Positions 1-6,865 of a stretch of DNA of 30,542 nucleotides are shown piece after piece. The notes beneath the pieces were generated by a model. That model made no database searches and was not told the origin of the DNA. It was given only the letters and a program-made list of their open reading frames with translations. This DNA comes from a virus, in IMG/VR virus record IMGVR_UViG_3300048927_000085, positions 1-30,542 of that record. One strand, 5' to 3'. Positions within the stretch are counted from its first letter, which is position 1. Every line of letters starts with the position of its first letter. The translations under genes were made by a program, and so were the position numbers.

Positions 1-228
1 AAAACATTGGCTTTATAGCAGGAAGATAACTAGGATTCGTCTGTGATGAATCCCCCTATGCGGCGGGGCGTCTAGACAGGCAGGTGAGTAGCGCGGTTCT
101 GTGGTCTGGCGCAGAGTCACCGGGAGGCACCCGGCATCACACTCACAATGAGCTTCTTTGCGCGGTCTTGAGAGATCGGATACTGTCGTCTTGATGAGTT
201 CTATCAGAGCTTGAAGAGGACGGTAAGT
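1..228. other. Non-coding lead-in to the late region
   Basis: I see no gene here on either strand. The sequence holds a short GC-rich hairpin at 120-134 (CCGGG, loop AGGCA, CCCGG) and a run of C followed by a run of G around 52-68. By position this is probably the spacer after a Q-type antiterminator gene lying left of the window, but that gene is not visible, so this is inference. A 176-codon minus-strand reading frame crosses it and is treated as spurious. Confidence 0.4.
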
Positions 229-417
229 ATGGAAGAAGGTTTCTACTGGATACAGCACAACGGCAGGGTTCAGATTGCCTATTACACCCGCGGCGAAACC
301 GAAGACCTTGAAACCGGCTAAACCATAACTGGCGTCTGGCATCTGACGCAGGGCGATGACATCTGCCACAATGGTGAAGCAGAAGTAATCAGCGGGCCAT
401 TGCCACCACCACTGTGA
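229..417 (+). pseudogene. Small phage ORF interrupted by an ochre stop
   Basis: Starting at ATG 229, with AGAGGA at 215-220 as ribosome binding site, the frame reads MEEGFYWIQHNGRVQIAYYT and continues to residue 30. It then meets TAA at 319-321. The same frame continues without another stop to TGA at 415-417 and reads TITGVWHLTQGDDICHNGEA, ending in PLPPPL. Both halves look like one small soluble phage protein of about 62 residues, rich in Trp and Tyr. A single CAA-to-TAA change would explain the break. The function is unknown. Either the gene is dead, or a 30-residue peptide is still made. A sequencing error is also possible. Confidence 0.6.
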
Positions 418-533
418 GCACTCATAGCTAATTACCGACTTTTTGTTATCTATAACATGCCGCGCCACTGGCCTCGTCGCCAATGGACGGCGGTAAGTTG
501 GAATTATCCGCGAGGTCAGGCTAATCAATTTAA

Positions 534-559
534 GCCTCGGCATTTAGCCGGGGCTTTTT
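534..559 (+). terminator. Intrinsic terminator upstream of the late promoter region
   Basis: An 8-base-pair stem is visible: GCCTCGGC at 534-541 pairs with GCCGGGGC at 547-554 around an ATTTA loop, with one G-T pair. It is followed by TTTTT at 555-559. It would end transcription arriving from the left, for example from an early or Q-gene transcript. Confidence 0.8.
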
Positions 560-563
560 CGTA

Positions 564-592
564 TCTGAAATACCCCTACCTAGGACTATAAG
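564..592 (+). promoter_or_regulatory. Candidate late promoter (pR'-like)
   Basis: A TATAAG hexamer at 587-592 matches five of six bases of a sigma-70 -10 box. The -35 region 17 bases upstream (TCTGAA at 564-569) is weak. Transcription would begin near 599 and meet a strong terminator at 622-645, about 145 bases before the holin. Lambdoid late promoters have this promoter-then-terminator layout and depend on Q to read through. No Q-binding or pause element was positively identified, so this is a positional guess. Confidence 0.35.
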
Positions 593-621
593 AGCTACGG
601 CTCAAGCACTACCCCCATCTT

Positions 622-645
622 GGCGGTCCAGAACCCGCCTTTTTT
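622..645 (+). terminator. Intrinsic terminator, possible tR'
   Basis: GGCGG at 622-626 pairs with CCGCC at 635-639 across an 8-base loop, followed by TTTTTT at 640-645. It lies directly downstream of the candidate late promoter and upstream of the lysis genes, as tR' does in lambda. Confidence 0.75.
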
Positions 646-744
646 ATTCAAGGCCGCAGGCATACACCCCAGATACCACGTAGCTACCGTGCCTGACGGC
701 TTTCCCACCTACTCACAGCACCCCGGAATTATCGGAGGTGAGAG

Positions 745-969
745 ATGTTTCGAATGGACAAAATAACCACCGGCGCAGCTTATGGCGCCTCTGCGGGGAG
801 CGTGTTGAACGGCATTCTTAACGCATACAGCCCTGAGCAGTGGAACGCCATCGGCGTGCTGGTGGGCATAGTAGTTGCTGTTCTTACGTACCTGACAAAT
901 TTGTACTTCAAGATCCGTGAGGATAACCGACGTAACAGGAGCCAGCATGAACCCGACATTGAGGAATAA
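745..969 (+). CDS. S: Class II holin, phage 21 S (pinholin) family
   Basis: This 74-residue inner-membrane protein times lysis by forming small holes that depolarise the membrane and so release the SAR endolysin encoded next. Residues 9-27 (small residues G, A, S) and about 33-52 ([20 protein letters not shown]) form two membrane segments. The C-terminus is charged ([10 protein letters not shown]). The [13 protein letters not shown] stretch is the hallmark of the phage 21 family. GGAGGTGAG at 734-742 is a strong ribosome binding site. The N-terminus MFRMDKI has methionines at 1 and 4, like the dual start of S21 (MKSMDKI), where the longer form is an antiholin. The 3' end overlaps the endolysin start. 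Confidence 0.93.
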   Translation: MFRMDKITTGAAYGASAGSVLNGILNAYSPEQWNAIGVLVGIVVAVLTYLTNLYFKIREDNRRNRSQHEPDIEE

Positions 970-1441
970 GCTGGTGGCCGCGGTCGCTGGCGGTTCGGGA
1001 GCTATCACCATTGCTGCGGTGATGCTGGGAAATGCTGACGGACTGGAAGGGCGACGATATTACGCGTACCAGGATGTCGTTGGCGTCTGGACTGTATGTG
1101 ATGGGCACACAGGAGCTGACGTTCGCCGCGGTCATCGCTACACCGACAAAGAGTGTGACGCTCTGCTGCAGTCAGACCTGCGCAAGGTGGCAGCAGCCAT
1201 CGATCCGCTGATTAAGGTTCGTATCTCTGAGACCACCAGAGCGGCGCTTTACTCGTTCACCTATAACGTGGGCGCTGGCGCATTCGGAAAATCCACGTTG
1301 CTGAAAAAGCTGAACTCCGGTGATGTAGCTGGTGCCTGCAAAGAACTGCAGCGCTGGACGTATGCTGGTGGGCAACAGTGGAAAGGCTTGATCACCCGAC
1401 GCGAGATCGAGCGCTCAGTCTGTGAGTGGAGTCAGAAATGA
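947..1441 (+). CDS. R: SAR endolysin (phage 21 R / P1 Lyz-like, GH24 lysozyme)
   Basis: This is a 164-residue muramidase that cuts the glycan backbone of peptidoglycan. Residues 9-28 ([20 protein letters not shown]) are a weakly hydrophobic, Gly/Ala-rich signal-anchor-release segment. It holds the enzyme inactive in the membrane until the pinholin collapses the proton gradient. The catalytic triad is E34 (in GLEG), D43 (YQDVVG) and T49 (VWTVC), at the spacing of R21. The conserved WTYAGG and QWKGL motifs and a C-terminal ERSVCEW follow. The ATG at 947, with AGGAG at 937-941, is preferred over the upstream in-frame ATG at 917, which lies inside the holin gene. The stop overlaps the Rz start (ATGA). 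Confidence 0.94.
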   Translation: MNPTLRNKLVAAVAGGSGAITIAAVMLGNADGLEGRRYYAYQDVVGVWTVCDGHTGADVRRGHRYTDKECDALLQSDLRKVAAAIDPLIKVRISETTRAALYSFTYNVGAGAFGKSTLLKKLNSGDVAGACKELQRWTYAGGQQWKGLITRREIERSVCEWSQK

Positions 1442-1830
1442 AGATCCGTTACCAGATAATCATCTTCGCGTTCGCAGTAAGTGTGCTGGGCGGCATTGTC
1501 TGGTCTGCCAGCCACTACCACGAAAAATATCAGGCGGAACGGTTACGCGCTGACGCCGCCGAGCAGAACGCCAGCGCCGCTGAGAGTATCACTGCCAATG
1601 TCATTCAGGCCGTGAACATCATCAACGCCATTTCAGAGGCCAATCAGGATGCAAAGAACCAGATCACACTGGAGTCACAGAGAGCCCAGGCAGATATCAA
1701 AGTGGCTGTTGCGAATGATGAGTGCGTTCGTCAGCCTGTGCCTCCTGCAGCTGCTGACCGGCTGCGGCAATTCGCGGACAGTCTACGTACCGGTTCCGGT
1801 AGTACCGCTTCCGGCAAACCTGACAGCTGA
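1438..1830 (+). CDS. Rz: Rz inner-membrane spanin
   Basis: This 130-residue i-spanin spans the periplasm with Rz1 and fuses inner and outer membranes at the last step of lysis. One N-terminal membrane helix lies at about residues 6-25 ([18 protein letters not shown]). It is followed by a long Ala/Gln/Glu-rich periplasmic coiled coil from about 30 to 100, then [20 protein letters not shown], which is typical of lambdoid Rz C-termini. The ATG at 1438 overlaps the endolysin stop. A GTG at 1426 in the same frame is less likely. Rz1 is encoded in the +1 frame from within the 3' half. Confidence 0.9.
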   Translation: MKIRYQIIIFAFAVSVLGGIVWSASHYHEKYQAERLRADAAEQNASAAESITANVIQAVNIINAISEANQDAKNQITLESQRAQADIKVAVANDECVRQPVPPAAADRLRQFADSLRTGSGSTASGKPDS

Positions 1831-1972
1831 GACGCCACAGCCAGTAATTCCCGAACCGCTGACCTACGGAGCCAGTCTGGATCTGAATGTCAGCCTGCTA
1901 TCGGCGCTGGGCCAGTGCAACATCGACAAGGCCAGTATCAGGAAGATAGAGGTAGCACGCGGCTCACAGTAG
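1715..1972 (+). CDS. Rz1: Rz1 outer-membrane spanin lipoprotein
   Basis: This o-spanin is read in the +1 frame. It starts inside Rz (ATG 1715 or 1718) and continues 142 bases past the Rz stop, so the pair is overlapped rather than fully embedded. The first 16 residues form a lipoprotein signal ending in LLTGC, and the mature protein would start at Cys17. It is followed by the proline-rich [10 protein letters not shown] segment usual in Rz1. At 85 residues it is longer than lambda Rz1 (60). It partners Rz at the outer membrane. The choice between the two adjacent methionines is arbitrary. Confidence 0.88.
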   Translation: MMSAFVSLCLLQLLTGCGNSRTVYVPVPVVPLPANLTAETPQPVIPEPLTYGASLDLNVSLLSALGQCNIDKASIRKIEVARGSQ

Positions 1973-2009
1973 CCATTCCAAAGCTCTTCTGCTGGTGGGC
2001 TTGATAATG

Positions 2010-2032
2010 GTAAAAAAATGCCCTCTGATGAG
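2010..2032 (-). terminator. Minus-strand intrinsic terminator with no gene behind it
   Basis: On the plus strand AAAAAAA precedes GCCCTC TGAT GAGGGC. Read on the minus strand this is a GC-rich stem followed by TTTTTTT, a textbook intrinsic terminator. No minus-strand reading frame ends here, so it may terminate an untranslated RNA from the 2030-2170 interval, or block antisense transcription into the lysis genes. Confidence 0.65.
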
Positions 2033-2216
2033 AGGGCAAGACATGCTATTAACAGACTTTTTTGTTGAGTGTGCTCATGTGGGTCATGATACAGCTACTT
2101 GGGTTTCCCTGGTGTAGGTAGGAGCCTCGCAGGGAGTACTAAATATGGTTTATGTATGTGATTTAACAAGCGAAGGCGCACTTAACTAAGAGGATTCCTG
2201 GTATTTGCTGGTGACC

Positions 2217-2244
2217 TTGATTATGGCATTTCATGTGATATAAC
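2217..2244 (+). promoter_or_regulatory. Sigma-70 promoter of the PliG-like moron
   Basis: TTGATT at 2217-2222 is followed, after a 16-base spacer, by TATAAC at 2239-2244. TGA sits directly upstream of the -10 box (extended -10). The predicted start of transcription is near 2251, close before the ribosome binding site. An independent promoter means the gene can be expressed in a lysogen, unlike the late operon around it. Confidence 0.7.
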
Positions 2245-2275
2245 GAAGTGCATATAATTTATGGAAGTTAATATT

Positions 2276-2692
2276 ATGAAGTTAAATAAAAAAGTTGTTT
2301 CCGGGGTGTTATTTTTTCTGAGTGCGTCCATGCCCGTTTTGGCAAATGATGTTTACAAAGCGGATGAAACTCACGCCGTTCAATTCCATAAAGGAAAGAG
2401 CGCAGCGACGGTAAATGGCAAGGTAACTGGAAATAAGGACGTTGATTACACACTGGTTGCGAAAGAAGGCCAGATGATGGAAGTGAAGATGGATAGCGCC
2501 CGACCGCACCCGTTCTTCAACGTCATCTCCCCATCCGGTGATACTTTATTTGTAGGAATGAATGATGGTGACACCTTCAAAGGTGAATTACCCTCTTCCG
2601 GGAAGTATACCGTTCGCGTTTACCAAAAAGGAAATGCAAAGGATGCGGGTGAAACTCACTCATACAAACTGGCGGTCAAAATAACCAATTAA
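2276..2692 (+). CDS. pliG: Secreted PliG-like inhibitor of g-type lysozyme
   Basis: This is a 138-residue periplasmic protein. Residues 1-23 form a Sec signal peptide (KK, hydrophobic core, cleavage after PVLA). The mature part resembles Escherichia coli PliG: VQFHKGKSAATVNGKV matches the PliG pattern VEFRKGHSSAQYSGEI, and SGKYTVRVYQ near the C-terminus matches SGKYELRVLQ. The family blocks goose-type lysozymes of animal hosts and protects cells whose outer membrane is damaged. ATG 2276, with GGAAG at 2263, is chosen over 2261 because it gives a clean signal peptide. It has its own promoter and terminator, so it reads as a moron expressed from the prophage. The family call rests on remembered sequence similarity. 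Confidence 0.75.
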   Translation: MKLNKKVVSGVLFFLSASMPVLANDVYKADETHAVQFHKGKSAATVNGKVTGNKDVDYTLVAKEGQMMEVKMDSARPHPFFNVISPSGDTLFVGMNDGDTFKGELPSSGKYTVRVYQKGNAKDAGETHSYKLAVKITN

Positions 2693-2710
2693 CTCATTGG
2701 TTAGTTATAA

Positions 2711-2732
2711 AGCCGCCTTCGGGCGGTTTTTT
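2711..2732 (+). terminator. Terminator of the PliG-like gene
   Basis: AGCCGCC at 2711-2717 and GGCGGTT at 2722-2728 form a stem closed by a TTCG tetraloop. A run of six T follows at 2727-2732. It lies 18 bases after the stop codon. Confidence 0.85.
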
Positions 2733-2769
2733 ATTGCCATCATCATGGGTAGACCCATCTTAATGGCGT

Positions 2770-2793
2770 AAAAAGGGCGAAATTATCGCCCTT
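2770..2793 (-). terminator. Terminator of the minus-strand gene pair
   Basis: AAGGGCGA at 2773-2780 and TCGCCCTT at 2786-2793 form a perfect 8-base-pair stem with an AATTA loop. The run of A at 2770-2774 on the plus strand becomes a T tail on the minus strand. It follows the stop at 2797-2799 directly. A separate short palindrome (ATGGGT AG ACCCAT) lies at 2745-2758. Confidence 0.8.
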
Positions 2794-2796
2794 ATG

Positions 2797-3036
2797 TTAA
2801 CCGCGAGCCTCGCGACCGTCTTCGTCCTCATGTACACGGTATCGCCAGTATTTGTCTGGTTTGACCCAAACCACATCCTCACCACTATCAATCCGAAAGG
2901 TGTTTATGACCTTGGTTGATAGCGCTAAGTTTCCATCTGCGTTTTCTTTTAGATGTTGCTCGTTGTTTTCCTTAACGAGGTGGTCGACGACCTCTTGCTG
3001 ATAAAGACAGCCTTCCTTCGACAAAACCGACATCAT
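2797..3036 (-). CDS. DUF6953-like small protein, start codon unclear
   Basis: From ATG 3036 the protein has 79 residues. It includes the pattern GNLALSTKVINTFRIDSG followed by VVWVKPDKYWRYR, which I associate with the DUF6953 family of small phage and host proteins of unknown function. The frame stays open upstream and reads SVADVSTW just before the first Met, a segment family members normally keep at their N-terminus. No ATG, GTG or TTG exists upstream, and ATG 3036 has only a poor ribosome binding site. The frame could begin at ATA 3084, inside ATAA, where the YodC-like gene stops. The gene may be shortened, weakly expressed or dead. Confidence 0.6.
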   Translation of the reverse strand: MMSVLSKEGCLYQQEVVDHLVKENNEQHLKENADGNLALSTKVINTFRIDSGEDVVWVKPDKYWRYRVHEDEDGREARG

Positions 3037-3080
3037 CCACGTTGAAACATCAGCGACTGATAGCGCAGGTGCGTTTGGGC

Positions 3081-3290
3081 TTATGGCTTTGGGTTAGTTG
3101 ATGTCAATGACTCTTCGGCAAACCGTCCTTTTTCTAACTTTTTACCTGCAAACCATTGACAGTTATATTCACCTGTAAAGGCTCCGCCCCATTCAATTAA
3201 TTCGTGAACAGACATTTCAGGTCCGCCGGACTTTAAATAAACAGAATCACCTAGTTTGAACTTAGGTGAGTTCGCTGCTGATTTACTCAT
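3081..3290 (-). CDS. YodC-like protein (DUF2158)
   Basis: This is a 69-residue soluble protein. The core FKLGDSVYLKSGGPEMSV followed by CQWFAGKKLEKGRF and EESL is the signature of the YodC/DUF2158 family: a small beta-barrel-like protein, function unknown, common in enterobacterial phages. An insert of about 12 residues (HELIEWGGAFTGEYN) separates the two halves. AAGGAA, 8 bases before ATG 3290, is a good ribosome binding site. It is first in a two-gene minus-strand unit facing away from terminase. No strong promoter was identified in the 25-base gap or the start of terS. Confidence 0.8.
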   Translation of the reverse strand: MSKSAANSPKFKLGDSVYLKSGGPEMSVHELIEWGGAFTGEYNCQWFAGKKLEKGRFAEESLTSTNPKP

Positions 3291-3315
3291 TGTAATTTCC
3301 TTATTGGGTTAACAC

Positions 3316-3888
3316 ATGGCACTCAACACAAAACAGGATATGTTTTGTCGCGAGTACCTCATCGATTTAAACGCCACGCAAGCGGCTATTCGGGCGGGGT
3401 ACAGCGTCAAAACTGCAAACCGCATTGCCGCTCAGCTATTGTCAAAACTTGACATCCAGAACAGGATCGCCGCGCTCAAGAGTAAGCGAAACGAGGATGT
3501 AGGTATTGATGCAGATTATGTATTGCGGCGCTTGGTAGAAATCGACCAGATGGACGTTCTCGACATCTTGAAAGACGACGGAACCTTAAAGCCCATATCA
3601 CAGTGGCCTAAGGTGTGGCGCATCACCCTTCAGGGGATGGATATCTCAACGACCATTCAGGACTTTGACGAAAAGACCACAGAAACGATCCTCAAAAAGA
3701 TTAAGTGGCCTGACAAGGTGAAGAACCTCGAACTGCTCGGCAAGCATGTGCGTGTGCAGGCGTTCAAAGAGCAGGTCGAGCAGAAGGTCACCGCAACCCA
3801 CAGCATTATGCCGGTCCCATCCTGCGATAACGTCGACGACTGGGAAGCGGCAGCGCACAAGCAGCAGAGCGAGGTTCTTGGTGGATGA
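3316..3888 (+). CDS. terS: Terminase small subunit (Terminase_2 family)
   Basis: This is a 190-residue DNA-recognition subunit of the packaging motor. The N-terminal helix-turn-helix domain reads KQDMFCREYLIDLNATQAAI and RAGYSVKTANRIAAQLL, the classic Terminase_2 pattern, through about residue 60. The rest is helical and probably forms the oligomer. It starts the packaging and head block, overlapping terL by ATGA at 3885-3888. No cos or pac site could be recognised in or near it. Confidence 0.88.
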   Translation: MALNTKQDMFCREYLIDLNATQAAIRAGYSVKTANRIAAQLLSKLDIQNRIAALKSKRNEDVGIDADYVLRRLVEIDQMDVLDILKDDGTLKPISQWPKVWRITLQGMDISTTIQDFDEKTTETILKKIKWPDKVKNLELLGKHVRVQAFKEQVEQKVTATHSIMPVPSCDNVDDWEAAAHKQQSEVLGG

Positions 3889-5456
3889 ATTACAAAGCCG
3901 TCTGGAAACCCTTGCCGGGATCGCAATCGCTCTCCCTGAGCTGCCCATGTAACGAAATCCTCTATGAGGGAACGCGCGGGCCGGGCAAAACTGCCGCGCA
4001 GCTGGCGCGCTTTCGTCGCCTCGTTGGCCTGGGCTATGGCTCGTTCTGGCGCGGCGTCATTTTCGATACTGAGTACAAAAACCTCACCGACATCATCACC
4101 CAGTCAAAGCGTATGTACCGCCTGTTTAACGACGGTGCTCGCTATCTGGCGTCAGCATCTGAGCTGCGCTGGGTATGGCCGACTGGCGAAGAACTGCTGT
4201 TCCGCTTCGGTAAGGAAGAGGGAGACTACTGGGACTATCACGGTCAGGAATTCCCCTTCATAGGCTTCAACGAGCTGACCAAGCAGCAGTCTGGAGAGTT
4301 TTACGAGATGATGTTCTCTTGCCGGCGCTCCTCGTTCCGGCCTGAGAACTACCCGCTGGATGATGGCTCGTTACTCAAGCCGATCCCGCTGGAGACGTTC
4401 AGCACGACCAACCCGTTTGGCATCGGCCATACCTGGGTGAAGAAACGCTTCATCGAACCTGCGCCTCGCGGAACCATCATTCGCGAAACGCAGAAAGTGT
4501 TTAACCCGCAGACCGAGCGTGAAGAGGACGTTACGCTGACGCGCGTGGCGATTCACGGCTCGTTCAAAGAGAACCCGTATCTCGACCCGCAGTACATCGC
4601 AACGCTGATGGCCATCAAAGACCCGAACCGCCGCAAAGCTTGGGTTGAGGGCTCATGGGATGTCACAAGCGGCGGGCGCTTTGACCATCTGTGGAATGCT
4701 TCGTATCACGTCATCAAACCGTTCCGCATTCCTGATAGCTGGACAGTTGATCGCTCCCACGACTGGGGGGAATCGAAGCCGTTCTCCAACCTCTGGTGGG
4801 CGCGTGCCGATGGTACCGCTGCAGATTTGCCAGATGGTCGTCAGTTCTGCCCGCCTGCCGGGTCGCTCATCCTGATTGGTGAGTGGTACGGCTGTCCGCC
4901 TGATGAGCTGAACAAAGGCCTGAACATGTCATCTACCAATGTCGCCAAAGGCGTGGCGTGGGTTGATAAACGGCTGGTGGGCGAGGATCTGACGGAACCC
5001 GAGGAGATAAAGCTTAACGGAGTCACGCAGGGGCAGCTGAACATCATGCCCGGCATCTGCAAGAAGGTTCTACCCGGCCCGGCTGACGGGGCTATCTACA
5101 ACACTGGCGATGACGAACTTTCCATTGCTCAGAAGATGGAATCGCAGGGTGTTAAGTGGGTTCCATCCAACAAGAAACCGGGATCGCGCGTGAACGGCGC
5201 GGCCCTGTTTGCTGACATGCTTGAGGCCGTCATTGAAGGTAAGAAGCTGGAATCAGGCATGCCTGAGAAGCCAGCATTCTACGTATTCGACTACTGCCGG
5301 GGCTGGATAAGCCGTGTTCCGGTGCTCGTTCGCGACAGTAAGAACCCTGACGATGTAGACACCCAGCAGGAAGATCACGATTGGGATGGCACGCGCTACG
5401 CCGTCCTGCATTCACCGCCGAAGAAAGTCGGCAAAGTCACCAACCTACGGATCTAA
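3885..5456 (+). CDS. terL: Terminase large subunit (ATPase-nuclease)
   Basis: This 523-residue motor protein pumps and cuts DNA at the portal. Walker A is GTRGPGKT at residues 29-36. Walker B is FPFIGFNE at 123-130, with E130 as the likely catalytic glutamate and Asn in place of the usual Asp before it. The C-terminal nuclease domain begins with SHDWGESKPF (D293), the first metal-binding Asp of an RNase H-like fold. The size and motif spacing are normal for a siphophage TerL. Translation is coupled to terS. The portal follows after 4 bases. Confidence 0.93.
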   Translation: MNYKAVWKPLPGSQSLSLSCPCNEILYEGTRGPGKTAAQLARFRRLVGLGYGSFWRGVIFDTEYKNLTDIITQSKRMYRLFNDGARYLASASELRWVWPTGEELLFRFGKEEGDYWDYHGQEFPFIGFNELTKQQSGEFYEMMFSCRRSSFRPENYPLDDGSLLKPIPLETFSTTNPFGIGHTWVKKRFIEPAPRGTIIRETQKVFNPQTEREEDVTLTRVAIHGSFKENPYLDPQYIATLMAIKDPNRRKAWVEGSWDVTSGGRFDHLWNASYHVIKPFRIPDSWTVDRSHDWGESKPFSNLWWARADGTAADLPDGRQFCPPAGSLILIGEWYGCPPDELNKGLNMSSTNVAKGVAWVDKRLVGEDLTEPEEIKLNGVTQGQLNIMPGICKKVLPGPADGAIYNTGDDELSIAQKMESQGVKWVPSNKKPGSRVNGAALFADMLEAVIEGKKLESGMPEKPAFYVFDYCRGWISRVPVLVRDSKNPDDVDTQQEDHDWDGTRYAVLHSPPKKVGKVTNLRI

Positions 5457-5460
5457 CCCC

Positions 5461-6864
5461 ATGCCTGATATTTCAACCCCCAATCTGGACTATGGGAACA
5501 TGGTCGAGGCGTGGGATATCAACGATGCCCTGATGGGCGGCACGCTGTATATGCGCCAGCTGGGCGAGGCTTATCTCCCGCGCTGGCCCAAGGAAGACAA
5601 AGAGGACTACAAAAAACGCCTCGCCGTGGCCACGCTTCTGCCAGCCTATGAAGAGACCATTAACCAGAACGTTGGGCGCGTATTCGCGGAGCCCATCCAG
5701 TTAGGCGAAAACGTTCCGGATGCATTGCGCGAGTTCGCGAAGAATGTGGATCTGGAAGGCAGTCGCCTCGATGTCTGGGCGCAGGCATTCTTCAGCCTGG
5801 CGATGCAGTATGGCCTGTCACATGCGCTGGTGGACTATCCCCGAGTTGATGCCGAACAGGTGAAGACCAAGGCTGATGAGAAAGCCACCGGCGCGCGCCC
5901 GTACGTCACTATGCTTAACCCACGTCAGGTGATCGGCTGGAGATCGAAGATGACCGGCGGCAAGGTTGCGCTCACCGAGTTGCGCATCAAAGAGGTTGTA
6001 GTTGAAGACGGTGACGACTTCGGTCAGACGAAAGTCGAACAAATTCGCTACCTGACACCCGGGAAAGTGCAGATTTACCGGAAGGCTACTGGGGACAATG
6101 GCCAGGCGAACTGGACGCTGCACGACGAATGGACAACATCCCGCAAGGACATAACGCTGGTCACGCTCTACACCAAGCGCACTGGCTTTATGTGCGGTTC
6201 GCCACCGCTACTCAACATGGCGCTGCTGAACGTCAAGCACTGGCAGAGCCAGAGCGAACAGGACAACATCCTGCATGTCGCCCGGGTGCCGATCCTAACC
6301 GTGTTCGGGCTCGAGGAGGGGCAGGAACTGGTGATTGGTTCCTCTTCTGCGGCAAGTTTTAATAATCGACAGGAGCAGGGCCTCGAGTACGTCGAGCATA
6401 CCGGTTCCTCTATCGGCGCTGGCAAAGAATCGCTGGCTGAGCTGGTGGAGCAGATGCGCCAGGCGGGCGCGAAACTGCTGCGCACCGATAACACCTCGAC
6501 CAAGTCTGTTGACCAGACATCGGAAGAGAAGATGCAGGAGCAGTCGCCGCTCTACACCATGGCAACCAGCCTGGAAGATGCGATCGACAACATCCTGCAA
6601 ATCATGGCTGAGTACATTGGCGAGAAGGACGGCGGCAGCGTCGATGTCCGCACTGAGCTGGATGTCGAGTCGAAAGAGTTCAACCCTCCGGCGGCGCTGG
6701 CTATTCAATCGTTGCGCCAGGGTGGTGATCTCCGCCGTATTGACGCGATTAAGGCGCTGCAGAAGCTCAACCTGATTGACGCTGACGCAGATCCCGATGT
6801 GGTGCTGAGCGAGTTGCTGGCCGAGTCAGCCTCGTTGACCGAAACGTCACCGGGCGAGGTGTGA
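5461..6864 (+). CDS. Portal protein (DUF4055 family)
   Basis: This 467-residue protein would form the dodecameric ring at the unique head vertex through which DNA enters and leaves. The N-terminal part (WDINDALMGGTLYMRQLGEA, then YEETINQNVGRVF) matches the DUF4055 family found next to terminase and MuF genes. The ATG at 5461 is preferred over an upstream in-frame start at 5386 because the longer frame lies wholly inside terL. The position between terL and MuF supports the portal assignment. Residues about 320-360 carry the polar segment before the long C-terminal helices. Confidence 0.83.
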   Translation: MPDISTPNLDYGNMVEAWDINDALMGGTLYMRQLGEAYLPRWPKEDKEDYKKRLAVATLLPAYEETINQNVGRVFAEPIQLGENVPDALREFAKNVDLEGSRLDVWAQAFFSLAMQYGLSHALVDYPRVDAEQVKTKADEKATGARPYVTMLNPRQVIGWRSKMTGGKVALTELRIKEVVVEDGDDFGQTKVEQIRYLTPGKVQIYRKATGDNGQANWTLHDEWTTSRKDITLVTLYTKRTGFMCGSPPLLNMALLNVKHWQSQSEQDNILHVARVPILTVFGLEEGQELVIGSSSAASFNNRQEQGLEYVEHTGSSIGAGKESLAELVEQMRQAGAKLLRTDNTSTKSVDQTSEEKMQEQSPLYTMATSLEDAIDNILQIMAEYIGEKDGGSVDVRTELDVESKEFNPPAALAIQSLRQGGDLRRIDAIKALQKLNLIDADADPDVVLSELLAESASLTETSPGEV

Positions 6865-6865
6865 G

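Larger units (their letters stand above)
418..744. other. Intergenic region before the lysis genes
   Basis: There is no credible gene in this 327-base stretch. It contains a 12-base near-perfect palindrome at 445-456 (GTTAT CT ATAAC), an intrinsic terminator at 534-559, a candidate promoter near 587-592, a second terminator at 622-645, and then an unremarkable leader to the holin. A promoter followed closely by a terminator and then the lysis genes is the arrangement seen at Q-controlled late promoters of lambdoid phages. Confidence 0.5.

Noticed and set aside
319-321. Stop codon recoding or readthrough to rescue the small ORF
   Set aside because: TAA is not a known recoding stop in these hosts and no stimulatory structure is evident; a point nonsense change is simpler.
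13-543. Minus-strand reading frame of 176 codons
   Set aside because: It runs antisense across a small plus-strand phage ORF and a terminator, has no ribosome binding site, and its product is low in recognisable structure.
1-744. tRNA or other structured RNA gene in the lead-in region
   Set aside because: No cloverleaf with a T-loop signature could be found; only simple hairpins are visible.
3291-3315. cos site between the YodC-like gene and terS
   Set aside because: Only 25 bases are available, and no recognisable cos or terminase-binding repeats are visible here or in 2693-2796.
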